A stretch of 64,000 bases of DNA from Prorocentrum cordatum (taxonomy: Eukaryota; Sar; Dinophyceae; Prorocentrales; Prorocentraceae): NCBI GenBank assembly GCA_963575745.1, contig CAUYUJ010020582.1:334083-398082 (forward strand), read 5' to 3'. Positions 31,700-44,010 of the stretch are shown here, piece by piece. The first letter of the stretch is position 1. Each line of letters starts with the position of its first letter. Both the position numbers and the translations under genes were made by a program. The notes beneath the pieces are model-generated. The model was given only the letters and a program-made list of their open reading frames with translations, had not been told where the DNA came from and searched no databases.

Positions 31700-33612
31700 G
31701 CGCTCCAGCATCTTGAGCTCGCGGCCGATGTGCAGGAAGCCAGCGCCACCGACGAGGTCGCCCCCGTGCAGGTGCGACGCCGCAGACCGCCACAGCTGGT
31801 GCCTGAGGTCCTCCTCGGCGTCCTGAAGCGCCCCGCCGAAGTCGGCGCGCGCGCGGATGCTATCGTCCTCGGCGCCCGCCAGCCTCCACTCGTCAACGCC
31901 CTCCGCCATCGGGCGCGCCCAGAACGCGGCGTCGATGCCGAGGTCCACCGCCTTGTTCGACGCCGAGTGCGGAATGCCCATGGCGACGAGACTGTCCGAC
32001 AGGTTGGCTGCCAGCTCGCTGCTGGGCGCCGCGAGCACCGTCCTGGACGAGCAGATGAGCCCCTGCGCCGCGTCCATGCCATCCTTGAGCACCTTGGCCA
32101 TGCGGGGAAGCTCCTCCTCCGAGGACTTGGCAGACCCCTCGCAGCGGATGGCGGTGTCACCGATGATGCTCCAGAGGCCAGCACGCGGGCGCATCGCATG
32201 AGCTTGCTGTAGGAGCGGGTGGAGGTCCAGCTTGCCGAGGGGCACCCCATGCGCCGACACCGCCACGACGGAGCGGGTCGCCTCCACCTGCATGGAGTAC
32301 CCGTGGTGGCTGTTCCTCAGGTAGCGCGGAGCCAGGAACAACTGCACCTCCAGGGCCACCACCACTGCTGGGTACCTCAGCCGCTCCGCGATGGCCATCA
32401 GCTTGACCAGGGACACCGCGTCGTAGAAGGTCTCCGCATCAGGAGGGCAGCGGCCGCCACCGTCAGCTCGATGCCCGTCTCCTCGAGGAGGCTGCGCACC
32501 AGCGCCGCTCGCAGCGCGCTGGAGCCGCGGACAGCAGTGCCCCAGAAAGCGCGCGGCTCCTCAGCCCAAGCGGACGTGACCGAAGGGCGCGCGCGGGGCC
32601 AGATCTTCGGCGCCAGCGGCAAGAGGCCGATGATGTGCTCGCCACCTGCCCTCTTGGGGGGGCGCACCGCCGGCGACTCCCAGCCGCCGCCGTGGCCAGC
32701 AGCACTTCTCCTCGCAGCGCGCCAGCAGGGGCCGCAGCTCTTCGCAGCCCTCGGGCGGCGGCCTCTCAAGATCGCCCGAGCCGGGGCCATCGACGCCCCT
32801 CGCCCTCTTGGAGCCCTGAACCCACGCGGCCAGGTCGATGCTGCTGCGCCCGAGCGGCTCCAGCGGGGACTCCCTGACCCGACGCTTCGCCCCCTGGAGG
32901 GCCGCCGCGAGGTCAGACCAGGAGTCCGAGGGGGCGCGCCGCCGGCCGCCCCAGCGAGCGGCCTTCTGACTCATCGCATGGCTCGGCACCGTCACGGGCA
33001 CGCCGCCCACCGCCAGCTCCTGCGCCAAGGGCGCGGGATCACGCGCCCGCCTGAAGGGAGGGCGCCGAGCTTCTCCTTCCGCATCTTGCGCGCCCGCGCC
33101 GCGAACTCACGGCGGTGCTGCCCCGCGGCGCGCGCCTGCGCATCGATGGCGAAGCGCTCCGCCCCTGCCGCCATGACGCCCAGCTCCTCGGCGTGGATCT
33201 CCTGGGCGCCGTTGACCATGGGATCCCATGCAGGCGGAACTTCAGGCTCTGCAGCTCGAGGAAAGTGGCCAGCCGTGTGCATCGTGATGTTGGCCGCCCC
33301 ACGCAGCAGCACCTCCAGACAGCGGTCCTGCTGGCCCCTGCCGACAGTGCTCTGCCGACGGATGCGTGCAATCTGCCTCAGCATTGCCGGCGCCACCGCC
33401 CAGTGCCCAGACGCCCGATGTCGCAGATGCGTGCGACCAGGCGATGGCTTGAGCGGGGGCCAGCGGAAGTCGTTGCCAGCCGCGCGACTACGATGCTGAC
33501 TGCGCTCGCCGTCAGGCACCTCGCTGGGCTCCAGGAGCACCTCCTCGGCCTTGGAGACCCAGCTGGCACGGCGCGCGCTGATGACGGACTCATCATCGCG
33601 TGCCATGCGCAC
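31700..33612 (-). pseudogene. LINE-B linker and reverse transcriptase remnant
   Basis: 33612-32992 is an open helical linker (SKAEEVLLEPSEVP...). From about 32660 pieces read EHIIGLLPLAPKIWPRARP, then RYPAVVVALEVQLFLAPRYLR and VVAVSAHGVPLGKLDLHPLL. The catalytic box reads IIGDTAIRCEG where related elements have Y-x-D-D, so the first Asp is lost. RT function is not expected. Confidence 0.65.
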
Positions 33613-33619
33613 CAGGCGA

Positions 33620-34330
33620 TGCGCACCCAGCCGCCAGCCGCTCCACGGTCATGTTCCAGACGCCCGTCCTCGTGGGATCCGACCTCGCAGAGCGCCCAGA
33701 CTCGGACGGCACAAAATATTCAGGCGACTCCCCACAGGCTGCCCCCTGGGAGGCCTTACAGCCGCCGAGGACAATGGCTCGCATGTTGCGGGGTCGAGCG
33801 CGCTGGAAGTCGGTGCTGGCGCCTGCCGCCCGCTGCCGCAATTTATCGCAGGCTGCGGCCTACTGTGGGGCCAGCGTCTTGTACCTTGGGGGCGGCTGCG
33901 CGCGGCCCCCCCCAAGCAGCGCCCGCGGCCCGCGCCCGCGCCCAGCGGCCCGCTGCCCCGCCTCGGCAGGGCGAGGCAGACTGGGAGCCCGCGCGAGGCC
34001 CGGTACGCCCATGCCCACGCCGAGGAAGTCATCGCCAGGCCCGCAGTCCTCCCAAGCCGCAGCAGCACGGGCGCCGTCCTCAGCACGCACGCCCAGCCCA
34101 GCGTCCGCCCTGAGCACCCCGAAGCGCGCGTCGTAGTGGATGCTCTGGGCCTGGGCGCTAGGCTGGATGAAGGCGCCGTCGTCGCACGTCCGTCGCCGCC
34201 GCAATTTATCACAGGCTGCGGCCAACTGTCTGTCCCACGACGTGGGCCTTGGGGCGCGGCGCCCTGCGGCCCCTGCCCGGCCGCGGCCGCCTCCTGCCCG
34301 GCACCGGAGGTGCCCTGATGCTCGGCGCCC
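33620..34330. repeat. Diverged tandem duplication of ~361 bp within LINE-B
   Basis: GCAATTTATC(G/A)CAGGCTGCGGCC occurs near 33839 and 34200, each followed by GC-rich sequence of similar layout. It interrupts the EN-RT linker of the element. Confidence 0.5.
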
Positions 34331-34659
34331 GCGGAGCCGCCGAGCTCGCCCCCGCCGAAGGACTCCACGCTGGGGCCGCAATCGTCCAGCACCGCCGCCT
34401 CGCGGGCCTCGGCCTCCGCGCGAGCAGCCAGCAGCGCCGCGTCCGACTCAGACTGCATCGCCGCGAAGTCGGCCTGCAGGTGCGCTGCCAACGCGTCGCG
34501 GCGCCGAGCCAGAGCGGTAGCGCGCCGCTTGCTGGCCTTCGACTCTGGGTCGGACTGCTGACTGGGCCTCGGCGGCGTCGGGATTGCCGGCGGGGCGACC
34601 GGCCGCCGACGCGCCCGACGACGCCCGCCTCTGGCCGCCCGCAGCCGCGGCCCCGCGTG

Positions 34660-35330
34660 CCCCTGCCAGGGCGCGCCCAGCACCGCCTCCAGCTCGACCA
34701 GGTCGCCCGCGCCGTGCGAGCGCAAGCCGTAAACGATGAGCCTGCCGCTGCCGTTACAGCAGGCGGCCTCCGCGTCAGGGGGGGCGGCAGCTCGCCGGGC
34801 ACCTTCTGCGGGAACCCCGTGCGCATGAGTTCCTCAGGCGTGGCGTTCAATTCGGCCAGCGCGACCCACGGGTCCGCCAGGCTGGCGAGGAAAACGGCCA
34901 GCGATTGGAACCTGCGTCGGTTGGCTCCGCTCATGCCGCAACCAGGGAAAGAATGCGCCGCCGCGTCCACTAGATTGCCTTGCTCGAGGTGCATCGTCAG
35001 CGTCGCGAACCCGTCGAGCCTCGCCTCTGGGGGGCCTCTGGGCGGCAGCTGCCAAGCGACTGAGCCAGGAGGTCGCCACATCGCACCTGGCCGCGATCAG
35101 CTCGCCCCCTTTCGCGCCCGTGCTCGACTTCGCCGAACTCCCCGCAGCTGCGCCAGACGCCCGCCTGCCCGAGCGTGACAAGTTGCGCACTGCATCCATA
35201 TGCTTCCGATCGTTGAGATGAATCTCGAAAGCTGCCATCACACCGTAATCGTCAAAATGCTCACCGAAGAACCTCTCTGACTGGGTCCCCCAGCGCTCCG
35301 CGCTGGCAAAGAACGCTGAGGTGTCTGTGG
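34660..35330 (-). pseudogene. LINE-B endonuclease remnant
   Basis: Recognisable pieces: GVMAAFEIHL (the E-x-H-L region of the EN fold), GAKGGELIAAR, then in another frame FQSLAVFLASLADPWVALAE with LNATPEEL. In related elements that last segment reads ADWN; here the metal-binding Asp is Glu. Frames change at least twice. Confidence 0.6.
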
Positions 35331-35339
35331 TCCCGAGAC

Positions 35340-36619
35340 GAAGAGGTCCTCGGGCCTTCACCTCCTGGGTCAGCGGCTCCGACGCCAATGCCGCCTCCCC
35401 TGGGGCGTGCGCCATGCGCAGATCAAACGCGCGACTTCGACTTGATCTTGCTGCCGCCCTTGACTTGACAGCAGCAGTAGGCCCAGCAGGACCAGCAGCA
35501 GCGTTAGCCTTGGCGCTGGCCCTGGCCGCGAGCTGCTCAGCATGGCCCTTGGCGGCCTTCTCACGCACGGACTCAGTGTGCGCGAGGTGCTGGGCCTTGC
35601 GTTCAAGGGAGGGCTCGGGCATGGACGCCTCCGCAGCGGGACCGTCGACTCCCTTGGATCCCATGTCCGCGTCGGCATCTGCGCCGTCAGCCTCAGAAGT
35701 CACGGGGGTGGGCGGCGCGGGCGACTCGGCCGCGCAGAGGCTGGGAGCCGCCGCAGCTGCCGAGCCTGCATGCGCCGCCTCGGCGCCACCGCCCACCACC
35801 GCTCCTTCAGCCGACCTCCTCTTCTTGGCGGCCTGCCTGAGCTTCGCCTTGGCCTGGAGGTCGTGCTGCATGCGGGAGAGCCGCGCTGCCTTTCCGCTCT
35901 GGATGCGGGTGACCTCCTCCTGTGCCTGAGTGAACTTGGCCTCCTCCTCCAGCCGCGCAGACTCGCGCAGCTCGGCACGCTCCGCGAGCGTGTTGTAGTC
36001 CTTCTCCTGCTCCTCCAGCCACAAGCGCCTGGCTGACTGGAGCGCCTCCACAGCAGTCATGTAGTCCTCGTCGGCGTCGTCCATGTCGGCGAAGAGGGAC
36101 GGGTCCAGGTTGAAGGCGAGGCGCTCGGGCAGTGCGTGCGTGGAAGTCCTTGCCCACCACAGCCGCGGCCGGCACCTCGTGCTCCATCGTGGCCTGGAAA
36201 TGCTCCTCCACGGGGCGTCGAGGCGCGCCTGCGCCTCCTGGACCCTGTGCTTCGCCGTCGCCAGCTCCCAGCAGCAGCGCGCGACCTTCTTGCCAACCTG
36301 CTCCTGCTCGAAAGAGGCTGTCTTGAGCCGCTCTGCTGCCGCCAGCGACGGGGCCTTGTCAACAGACGTCGGCGCGGGAGGGCGGTTGGCGAAGTGCTGC
36401 TGGGGCGCCGCCTCCACGGCTTGGCCCGGCGCCTTGTCATTGCCGACCAGCCGACCACCATGGCGGCGCGGGCGACGGCTGCTGCTGCTTGCGGCCAGGC
36501 AAGCCGACCCAGCTGCCGCACCTGCAATAGCCCTTCTGCTTCCAGAAACGGTTGTTCCAGTCCCAGTACCCGCAGGCGCTGCACATCGTGTAGCCGCCGC
36601 TGCCATGCGACCTGGCCAT
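35340..36619 (-). pseudogene. LINE-B ORF1: zinc ribbon and coiled coil
   Basis: Near 36600-36500 the frame reads YTMCSACGYWDWNNRFW followed by YCRCGSW, a zinc-ribbon-like CxxC...CxC module. The coiled-coil part follows in another frame (LKTASFEQEQVGKKVARCCW). Near 36210 the frame shifts to EEHFQATMEHEVPAAAVVG and near 36130 it returns to ALPERLAFNLDPSLFADM, so these two shifts compensate each other. Heptad-like stretches continue (EEEAKFTQAQEEVTRIQ). Confidence 0.65.
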
Positions 36620-36739
36620 GACTGCAGCCCCTGCAGGAGCTCACGAAAAGGGTGCCGAGAGCAAGCTCTCTGACTGCCGCAGACTGGCAGTATCCCTGCG
36701 TGGTGGGGACACCCCGCGCCACGATACTTTTGAACCCTA

Positions 36740-37950
36740 GCGGAGACGGAAATGGCAGAGGATGAAGGAGGAGGAGGAGGAAAATGAGGAGGAGAAGGAG
36801 GAGGAGGAGTAGGAGGAGGAGAATAATGAGGAGGAGGAGGAGAATGAGGAGGGGGAGTATGAGGGGGAGTATGAGTATGAGGTGAAGGAGGAAGAGGAGG
36901 AGGAGGAGGATGAGTGCCGGGGCCTGTGTCACAAGGATGCGCGATAAGGATGCAAGGGCCTTGGACGCCCATTTCGAAGCTTCTCGAGCGGGGCGCGGCC
37001 AACAAAAGCGGCCAAGGATGCACCGAGGAGGCAAGGATGTAACGGTACCCTTGGGAAGATTGCCCACTCTTGTTATGAGGAACGACTGTCTCTGACGTCC
37101 CACCCGTCTCACCCATCCCTTCCCACTGCGCAGACTTTTCCCCAAACAAGGGCACGTGTCACAGCGGACCTGGGACTCCAAAAACGACCCCCGTATCGTT
37201 TCATGTGCAATCGGAAAAGGGGAGCTGCGTACGGAGGAGGAGGAGAAGGAGGAGGGGGAGGAAGAGGAGGAGGAGGAGGAGGAGAAGGAGAAGGAGGACG
37301 AGGAGGAGGAGGAGGAGGAGGTGGATGAGCAGGAGGATGGGCAGGAGGATGAGGAATGATGCGGACGTTGACGCACACCAGCAGCAGGAACTGGAGTGGA
37401 AGGAGCAGGAGGAGCAGGAGGACTAGGGGAAGGAAGAGGAAGGGAAATGAGAGGGGCGACGAAGATGATGCATGACTCGGATCCACGAGAGAGTTGGCCG
37501 CGTTGGGGCGAGAGTGCGCCGTTTTGAATGACGGGAGCAAAGCTGGATCCTAAAATGAGGCGCCCCCGCTGCAGCGGGAGCATCATTTTGCAAAGACCGA
37601 GAATGTTCGGATTTGAGGAGCACGTAAAAAAGACCAGCTCGGACCCATCCTGTGTTTTGAAAGCGGATCGTACGTGGAGGGGGGCGCGCAACTTTCAGGC
37701 TGTCTTCGGGGGAGAGAGGCGAGCAGTTTTTTCACATGAGTAAAGGCGGAGGAGGAGCAGGAGGAGGAGGAGGAGGAGGCGGAGGAGGAAGAGGAACATG
37801 AGCAACGGGGAAGGCGATGGCGGAGGAGGGAGAGGGGAAAAGGAGGAGGATGAGGAGGAGGAGCATGAACAAAAGGGGGAGGCGATAGTGGAGGAGGAGG
37901 GGGCGAATGAGGATGGAGGGACAGGTCGCCCCCAAGAGGGGCCCGAGACT
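36740..37950 (+). repeat. GGA/GAG-rich microsatellite region
   Basis: Impure GGA tracts at about 36752-36912, 37226-37332 and 37743-37925. In between, 37505-37640 contains a weak relative of the 82-bp satellite (GCAGCGGGAGCATCATTTTG). Confidence 0.7.
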
Positions 37951-38104
37951 CCCCAGGAGGGACCTGAGAGGGATCTAACGGAGGCGGGAGGGTGAGCGTT
38001 TTCATTCCCAACCATCCTGTGGTGTTGGGTCCTCGTTTTGAAGAGACAGCGCCCCGCGTCTCCTCTCCTCTCCTCTCCTCCTCTCCCCCTTCCTCCCTCC
38101 TCCC

Positions 38105-38171
38105 ATCGCCGTCATCATACTCATCGTCATCATCATCATCATCATCATCGTCATCATCATCATCATCATCG

Positions 38172-38226
<55 letters not shown>

Positions 38227-38297
38227 CGTCATCATCACCACCAGCATCATCACCGTCATCACCACCAGCATCATCATCGTCATCATCGTCATCATCG

Positions 38298-38377
<80 letters not shown>

Positions 38378-38392
38378 GCCATCGCCATTAGT
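38105..38392 (+). repeat. (ATC)n microsatellite
   Basis: Nearly 290 bp of CAT/ATC with occasional GTC and ACC variants. It abuts the 89-bp minisatellite. Confidence 0.95.
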
Positions 38393-38395
38393 TCC

Positions 38396-39790
38396 CATTT
38401 CCGCACACCCCTCACACGTTTCGTGGCCCCATAGGGAGCTCCACCGAAGGCCCCAGTGGCAGGGTTCGCATGCCGCCCCCACCCCACTTTGGCACACCCC
38501 TCACACGTTTCGTGGCCCCATAGGTAGCTCCACCGAAGGCCCCAGTGGCAGGGTTCGCATGCCGCCCCCACCTCACTTTGGCACACCCCTCACACGTTTC
38601 GTGGCCCCACAGGGAGCTCCACCGAAGAGTGGCAGGGTTCGCATGCCGCCCCCACCTCACTTTGGCACACCCCTCACACGTTTCGTGGCCCCACAGGGAG
38701 CTCCACCGACTGCCCCAGTGGCAGGGTTTGCATGCCGCCCCCACCCCACTTTGGCACACCCCTCACGCATTTCGTGGCCCCATAGGTAGCTCCACCGAAG
38801 GCCCCAGTGGCAGGGTTCGCATGCCGCCCCCACCTCACTTTGGCACACCCCTCACGCGTTTCGTGGCCCCATAGGTAGCTCCACCGAAGGCCCCAGTGGC
38901 AGGGTTCGCATGCCGCCCCCGCCCCACTTTGGCACACCCCTCACACGTTTCGTGGCCTCATAGGGAGCTCCACCGAAGGCCCCAGTGGCAGGGTTCGCAT
39001 GCCGCCCCCATCTCACTTTGGCACACCCCTCACACGTTTCGTGGCCCCATAGGGAGCTCCACCGACGGCCCCAGTGGCAGGGTTCGCATGCCGCCCCCAC
39101 CCCACTTTGGCACACCCCTCACGCATTTCGTGGCCCCATAGGGTGCTCTACCGAAGGCCCCCGTGGCAGGGTTCGCATGCCGCCCCCACCCACTTTTGCA
39201 CACCCCTCACACGTTTCGTGGCCCCATTGGGAGTTCCACCGACGGCCCCAGTGGCAGGGTTCGCATGCGTCCGCGCCACCCATGTCGACACACCCTTGAC
39301 ACGTTTCGTGGCCCCATAATGAGCTCCACCGAAGGCCCCAGTGGCAGAGTTGGCATGCCGCCCCTCGCCCATTTCGGCCCACCCCTCACACGTTTCGTGG
39401 CCCCATAGGGAGCTCCACCGAAGGGGCCCCAGTGGTTGCGTTCGCATGCGTCCCCACCACCCATTTCGGCACACCCCTCATACGTTTCGTGGCCCCATAG
39501 GGAGCTCCACCGAAGGCCCCAGTGGCTCCCCACCACCCATTTCGGCACACCCCTCACACGTTTCGTGGCCCCATAGGGAGCTCCACCGAAGGCCCCAGTG
39601 GCTGCGTTCGCATGCCTCCCACCACCCCATTTCGGCACACCCCTCACACGTTTCGTGGCCCCATAGGGAGCTCCACCGAAGGCCCCAGTGGCAGGGTCCG
39701 CATGCCTCCCCACCACCCATTTCGGCACACCCTTCACACGTTTCGTGGCCCCATAGGGAGCTCCACCGAAGGCCCCAGTGGCGCGGTGCC
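38396..39790. repeat. 89-bp minisatellite, ~15-16 copies
   Basis: The unit contains ACACGTTTCGTGGCCCCATA, GGGAGCTCCACCGAAGG and CAGGGTTCGCATGCCGCC. The 89-bp period is not a multiple of three and stop codons are almost absent, so long open frames appear on both strands. Units near 38625 and 39520 carry internal deletions. Confidence 0.95.
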
Positions 39791-40269
39791 TATGAGAAGA
39801 GGGGCCTAGTTTGCGTGCCCCCTCCTTCGTCTCATATCCGTGCGGTACTCGCAGCTGCATATGGTTGGGTCCTTCGCCAAGCTAATTTCCGGCGTTTCGA
39901 CATTGGGCGGAAGGGGGGGAGGGTCTGGCTCTGGACCTCTGCTGAGTGCGACTGTTTGCAACAGTGCGTCCTATGGGGGAGGGACTCCGCCCGGTCGAAA
40001 CAGGCGCCAAAAAACAGCCAAGATCCACTCCATGGGGGGGATTGCGAAGGCCCGCGCCGATCGGCAAATGAATAAAAATTACGCTACCGAGGAACCCCAC
40101 ATACTTAATTTAAATCTTATGTGCTTGCTTGAGTTTATCATATATGCGCAATTCTGCGTTCTCAGCCCTCGTCGCGAATGTTCCCCTCTGTGTCATCCAA
40201 CGCCATATTGCTTGAACCTCCTCACTCTTCCTAGCCTTCTATCCTCCATCGAGGACAGATTCGAGCCAG

Positions 40270-41680
40270 CCAGCGGCCGCGGTGAGGGACCACCCCCTGC
40301 GCACCCTCTGTGGTGCCGAGAAAATGCCACGGCTGCAAAGCTTTGCGCCAGTGTCGTGGATAGCGGCCGAGCTGAGAGACCACCCCCTGCCCACCCCCTT
40401 TGGTGTCGAGAAAGTGCCACGCCTGCTAGGCTTTGCGCCAGTGTCGTGGATGGCGGCCGAGCTGAGAGACCACCCCCTGCGCACCCCCTGTGGTGTCGCG
40501 AAAGTGCCACGCCTGCTAGGTTTTGCGACAGTGTCGTGGATAGCGGCCGAGCTGAGAGACCACCCCCTGCGCACCCCCTGTGGTGTCGAGAAAGTGCCAC
40601 GCCTGCTAGGCTTTGCGACAGTGTCGTGGATAGCGACCGAGCTGAGAGACCACCCCCTGCGCACCCCCTGTGGTGTCGAGAAAGTGCCACGCCTGCTAGG
40701 TTTGCGCCAGTGTCGTGGATAGCGGCCGAGCTGAGAGACCACCCCCTGCGCACCCCCTGTGGTGTCGAGAAAGTGCCACGCCTGCTAGGCTTTGCGCCAG
40801 TGTCGTGGATAGCGGCCGAGCTGAGAGACCACCCCCTGCGCACCCCCTGTGGTGTCGAGAAAGTGCCACGCTTGCTAGGCTTTGCGCCAGTGTCGTGGAT
40901 AGCGGCCGAGCTGAGAGACCACCCCCTGCCCACCCCCTGTGGTGTCGAGAAAGTGCCACGCCTGCTAGGCTTTGCGCCAGTGTCGTGGATAGCGGCCGAG
41001 CTGAGAGACCACCCCCTGCCCACCCCCTTTGGTGTCGAGAAAGTGCCACGCCTGCTAGGCTTTGCGCCAGTGTCGTGGATAGCGGCCGAGCTGAGAGACC
41101 ACCCCCTGCCCACCCCCTTTGGTGTCGAGAAAGTGCCACGCCTGCTAGGCTTTGCGCCAGTGTCGTGGATAGCGGCCGAGCTGAGAGACCACCCCCTGCG
41201 CACCCCCTGTGGTGTCGAGAAAGTGCCACGCCTGCTAGGCTTTGCGCCAGTGTCGTGGATAGCGGCCGAGCTGAGAGACCACCCCCTGCGCACCCCCTGT
41301 GGTGTCGAGAAAGTGCCACGCCTGCTAGCCTTTGCGCCAGTGTCGTGGATAGCGGCCGAGCTGAGAGACCACCCCCTGCCCACCCCCTTTGGTGTCGAGA
41401 GAGTGCCACGCCTGCTAGGCTTTGCGCCAGTGTCGTGGATAGGGCCGAGCTGAGAGACCACCCCCTGCGCACCCCCTGTGGTGTCGAGAAAGTGCCACGC
41501 CTGCTAGGCTTTGCGCCAGTGTCGTGGATAGCGGCCGAGCTGAGAGACCGCCCCCTGCCCACCCCCTTTGGTGTCGAGAGAGTGCCACGCCTGCTAGGCT
41601 TTGCGCCAGTGTCGTGGATAGCGACCGAGCTGAGAGACCAACCCCTGCGCACCCCCTGTGGTGTTGAGAGAGTGCCACGA
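40270..41680. repeat. 90-bp minisatellite array 1 (~15-16 copies)
   Basis: The unit contains GAGAGACCACCCCCTGC, TGTGGTGTCGAGAAAGTGCC, ACGCCTGCTAGGCTTTGCGC and CAGTGTCGTGGATAGCGGCC. The period of 90 is divisible by three and the unit has few or no stops, so several frames on both strands read as 30-residue repeats. I do not treat these as genes. Confidence 0.95.
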
Positions 41681-41815
41681 GCTGTGCTGTGCTGTGCTGA
41701 GCTGAGCCGTGCTGGGCTGTGCTGAGCTGTGCTGAGCTGAGCCGAGCTGTGCTGTGCTGAGCTGAGCTGAGCTGTGCTGTGCTGAGGTGAGTTGAGCTGA
41801 GCAGTGCTGTGACGA
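41681..41815. repeat. GCTGA/GCTGT pentamer tract, copy 1
   Basis: Head-to-tail pentamers GCTGT, GCTGA, GCCGT and GGGCT. Composition resembles vertebrate immunoglobulin switch repeats, though there is no relation to that system here. Confidence 0.85.
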
Positions 41816-42127
41816 GGGGGGGAAGAGTGAAATGTGTGCGTGAGTGAGGAGAGGAAGAAAGAGAGAGGAGGGGAGGTGTGAGGAGACGCGGGTGCGGCGC
41901 GGCAGGGAAGATTACGCTACCGAGGAACCCCACATACTTAATTTAAATCTTATGTGTTTGTTTATGTATATAATATATATGCACAATCCTGCGTTCTGAG
42001 CCCTCGTCGCGAATGTTCCCTATGGGTCATCCAACGCCAAATTGCTTGACCCTCCTCCCTGGAGCTCACCGGTAGCCCAGGGTAAGACGCAAGCTCTCAC
42101 GCGCAATGCGGTGGATAATCACTGCAC

Positions 42128-43872
42128 CAAGAGATCACCCCCTGCGCTGGCCCTATTGTCCCGGGAGAGTGCCACGCCTGCTAAGCTTTGCGACAGTGTC
42201 GTGGGTGGCGGCCGCGCTCAGAGACCCCCTGTGGTGTCGAGAAAGTGCCACGGCTGCAAAGCTTTTCGCCAGTGTCGTGGATAGCGGCCGAGCTGAGAGA
42301 CCACCCCCTGCCCACCCCCTTTGGTGTCGAGAAAGTGCCACGCCTACTAGGCTTTGCGCCAGTGTCGTGGATGGCGGCCGAGCTGAGAGACCACCCCCTG
42401 CGCACCCCCTGTGGTGTCGCGAAAGTGCCACGCCTGCTAGGTTTTGCGACAGTGTCGTGGATAGCGGCCGAGCTGAGAGACCACCCCCTGCGCACCCCCT
42501 GTGGTGTCGACAAAGTGCCACGCCTGCTAGGCTTTGCGACAATGTCGTGGATAGCGACCGAGCTGAGAGACCACCCCCTGCGCACCCCTTGTGGTGTCGA
42601 GAAAGTGCCACGCTTGCTAGGTTTGCGCCAGTGTCGTGGATAGCGGCCGAGCTGAGAGACCACCCCCTGCGCACCCCCTGTGGTGTCGAGAAAGTGCCAC
42701 GCCTGCTAGGCTTTGCGCCAGTGTCGTGGATAGCGGCCGAGCTGAGAGACCAGCGCACCCCTGTGGTGTCGAGAAAGTGCCACGCCTGCTAGCTTTGCGC
42801 CAGTGTCGTGGATAGCGGCCGAGCTGAGAGACCACCCCCTGCGCACCCCTTGTGGTGTCGAGAAAGTGCCACGCCTGCTAGGCTTTGCGCCAGTGTCGTG
42901 GATAGCGGCCGAGCTGAGAGACCACCCCCTGCGCACCCCCTTTGGTGTCGAGAAAGTGCCACGCCTGCTAGGCTTTGCGCCAGTGTCGTGGATAGGGACC
43001 GCGGTGAGAGACCACCCCCTGCGCACCCCTTGTGGTGTCGAGAAAGTGCCACGCCTGCTAGGCTTTGCGCCAGTGTCGTGGATAGCGACCGAGATAGCGA
43101 CCGAGCTGAGAGACCTCCCCCTGCGCACCCCCTGTGGTGTCGAGAAAGTGCCACGCCTATTAGGCTTTGCGACAGTGTCGTGGATAGCGACCGAGCTGAG
43201 AGACTACCCCCTCCGCACCCCCTGTGGTGTCGAGAAAGTGCCACGCCTGCTAGGCTTTGCGCCAGTGTCGTGGATAGCGGCCGAGCTGAGAGACCACCCC
43301 CTGCGCACCCCCTGTGGTGTCGAGAAAGTGCCACGCCTGCTAGGCTTTGCGCCAGTGTCGTGGATAGCGGCCGAGCTGAGAGACCACCCCCTGCGCACCC
43401 CCTTTGGTGTCGAGAAAGTGCCACGCCTGCTAGGCTTTGCGCCAGTGTCGTGGATAGCGGCCGAGCTGAGAGACCACCCCCTGCGCACCCCCTGTGGTGT
43501 CGAGAAAGTGCCACGCCTGCTAGCCTTTGCGCCAGTGTCGTGGATAGGGACCGCGGTGAGAGACCACCCCCTGCGCACCCCCTGTGGTGTCGAGAAAGTG
43601 CCACGCCTGCTAGGCTTTGCGCCAGTGTCGTGGATAGCGGCCGAGCTGAGAGACCACCCCCTGCCCACCCCCTTTGGTGTCGAGAAAGTGCCACGCCTGC
43701 TAGGCTTTGCGCCAGTGTCGTGGATAGCGGCCGAGCTGAGAGACCACCCCCTGCGCACCCCCTGTGGTGTCGAGAGAGTGCCACGCCTGCTAGGCTTTGC
43801 GCCAGTGTCGTGGATAGCGGCCGAGCTGAGAGACCAACCCCTGCGCACCCCCTGTGGTGTCGAGAAAGTGCC
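42128..43872. repeat. 90-bp minisatellite array 2 (~19 copies)
   Basis: Same unit as array 1. Distinguishing unit variants such as ATAGGGACCGCGG (twice) and a duplicated ATAGCGACCGAG at 43082-43103 are private to this array. Confidence 0.95.
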
Positions 43873-43873
43873 G

Positions 43874-44010
43874 CGAACTGTGCTGTGCTGTGCTGAGCTG
43901 AGCCGTGCTGGGCTGTGCTGAGCTGTGCTGAGCTGAGCCGAGCTGTGCTGTGCTGAGCTGAGCTGAGCTGTGCTGTGCTGAGGTGAGTTGAGCTGAGCAG
44001 TGCTGTGACG
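43874..44010. repeat. GCTGA/GCTGT pentamer tract, copy 2
   Basis: Nearly identical to 41681-41815, including the order of pentamer variants. Confidence 0.85.

Larger units (their letters stand above)
40079..41910. repeat. Segmental tandem duplication, copy 1
   Basis: Starts ATTACGCTACCGAGGAACCC, runs through AT-richer sequence (TTAATTTAAATCTTATGTG), a 90-bp minisatellite (about 40270-41680), a GCTGA/GCTGT pentamer tract (41681-41815) and a GAGTGAG/GAGAGA stretch, and ends GGTGCGGCGCGGCAGGGAAG. Confidence 0.9.

Noticed and set aside
38002-39860. Poly-Asp, poly-Ser, poly-His and WPHRELHR-type ORFs
   Set aside because: They are translations of the ATC microsatellite and the 89-bp minisatellite.
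40270-43872. Long open frames of 300-540 codons on both strands across the 90-bp arrays
   Set aside because: The 90-bp unit lacks stops in several frames, so every frame reads as 30-residue repeats. There is no start context, domain or codon bias favouring one frame.
40270-43872. Possible CRISPR array
   Set aside because: Repeats are head-to-tail with no unique spacers, the unit is 90 bp, and the genome is eukaryotic.
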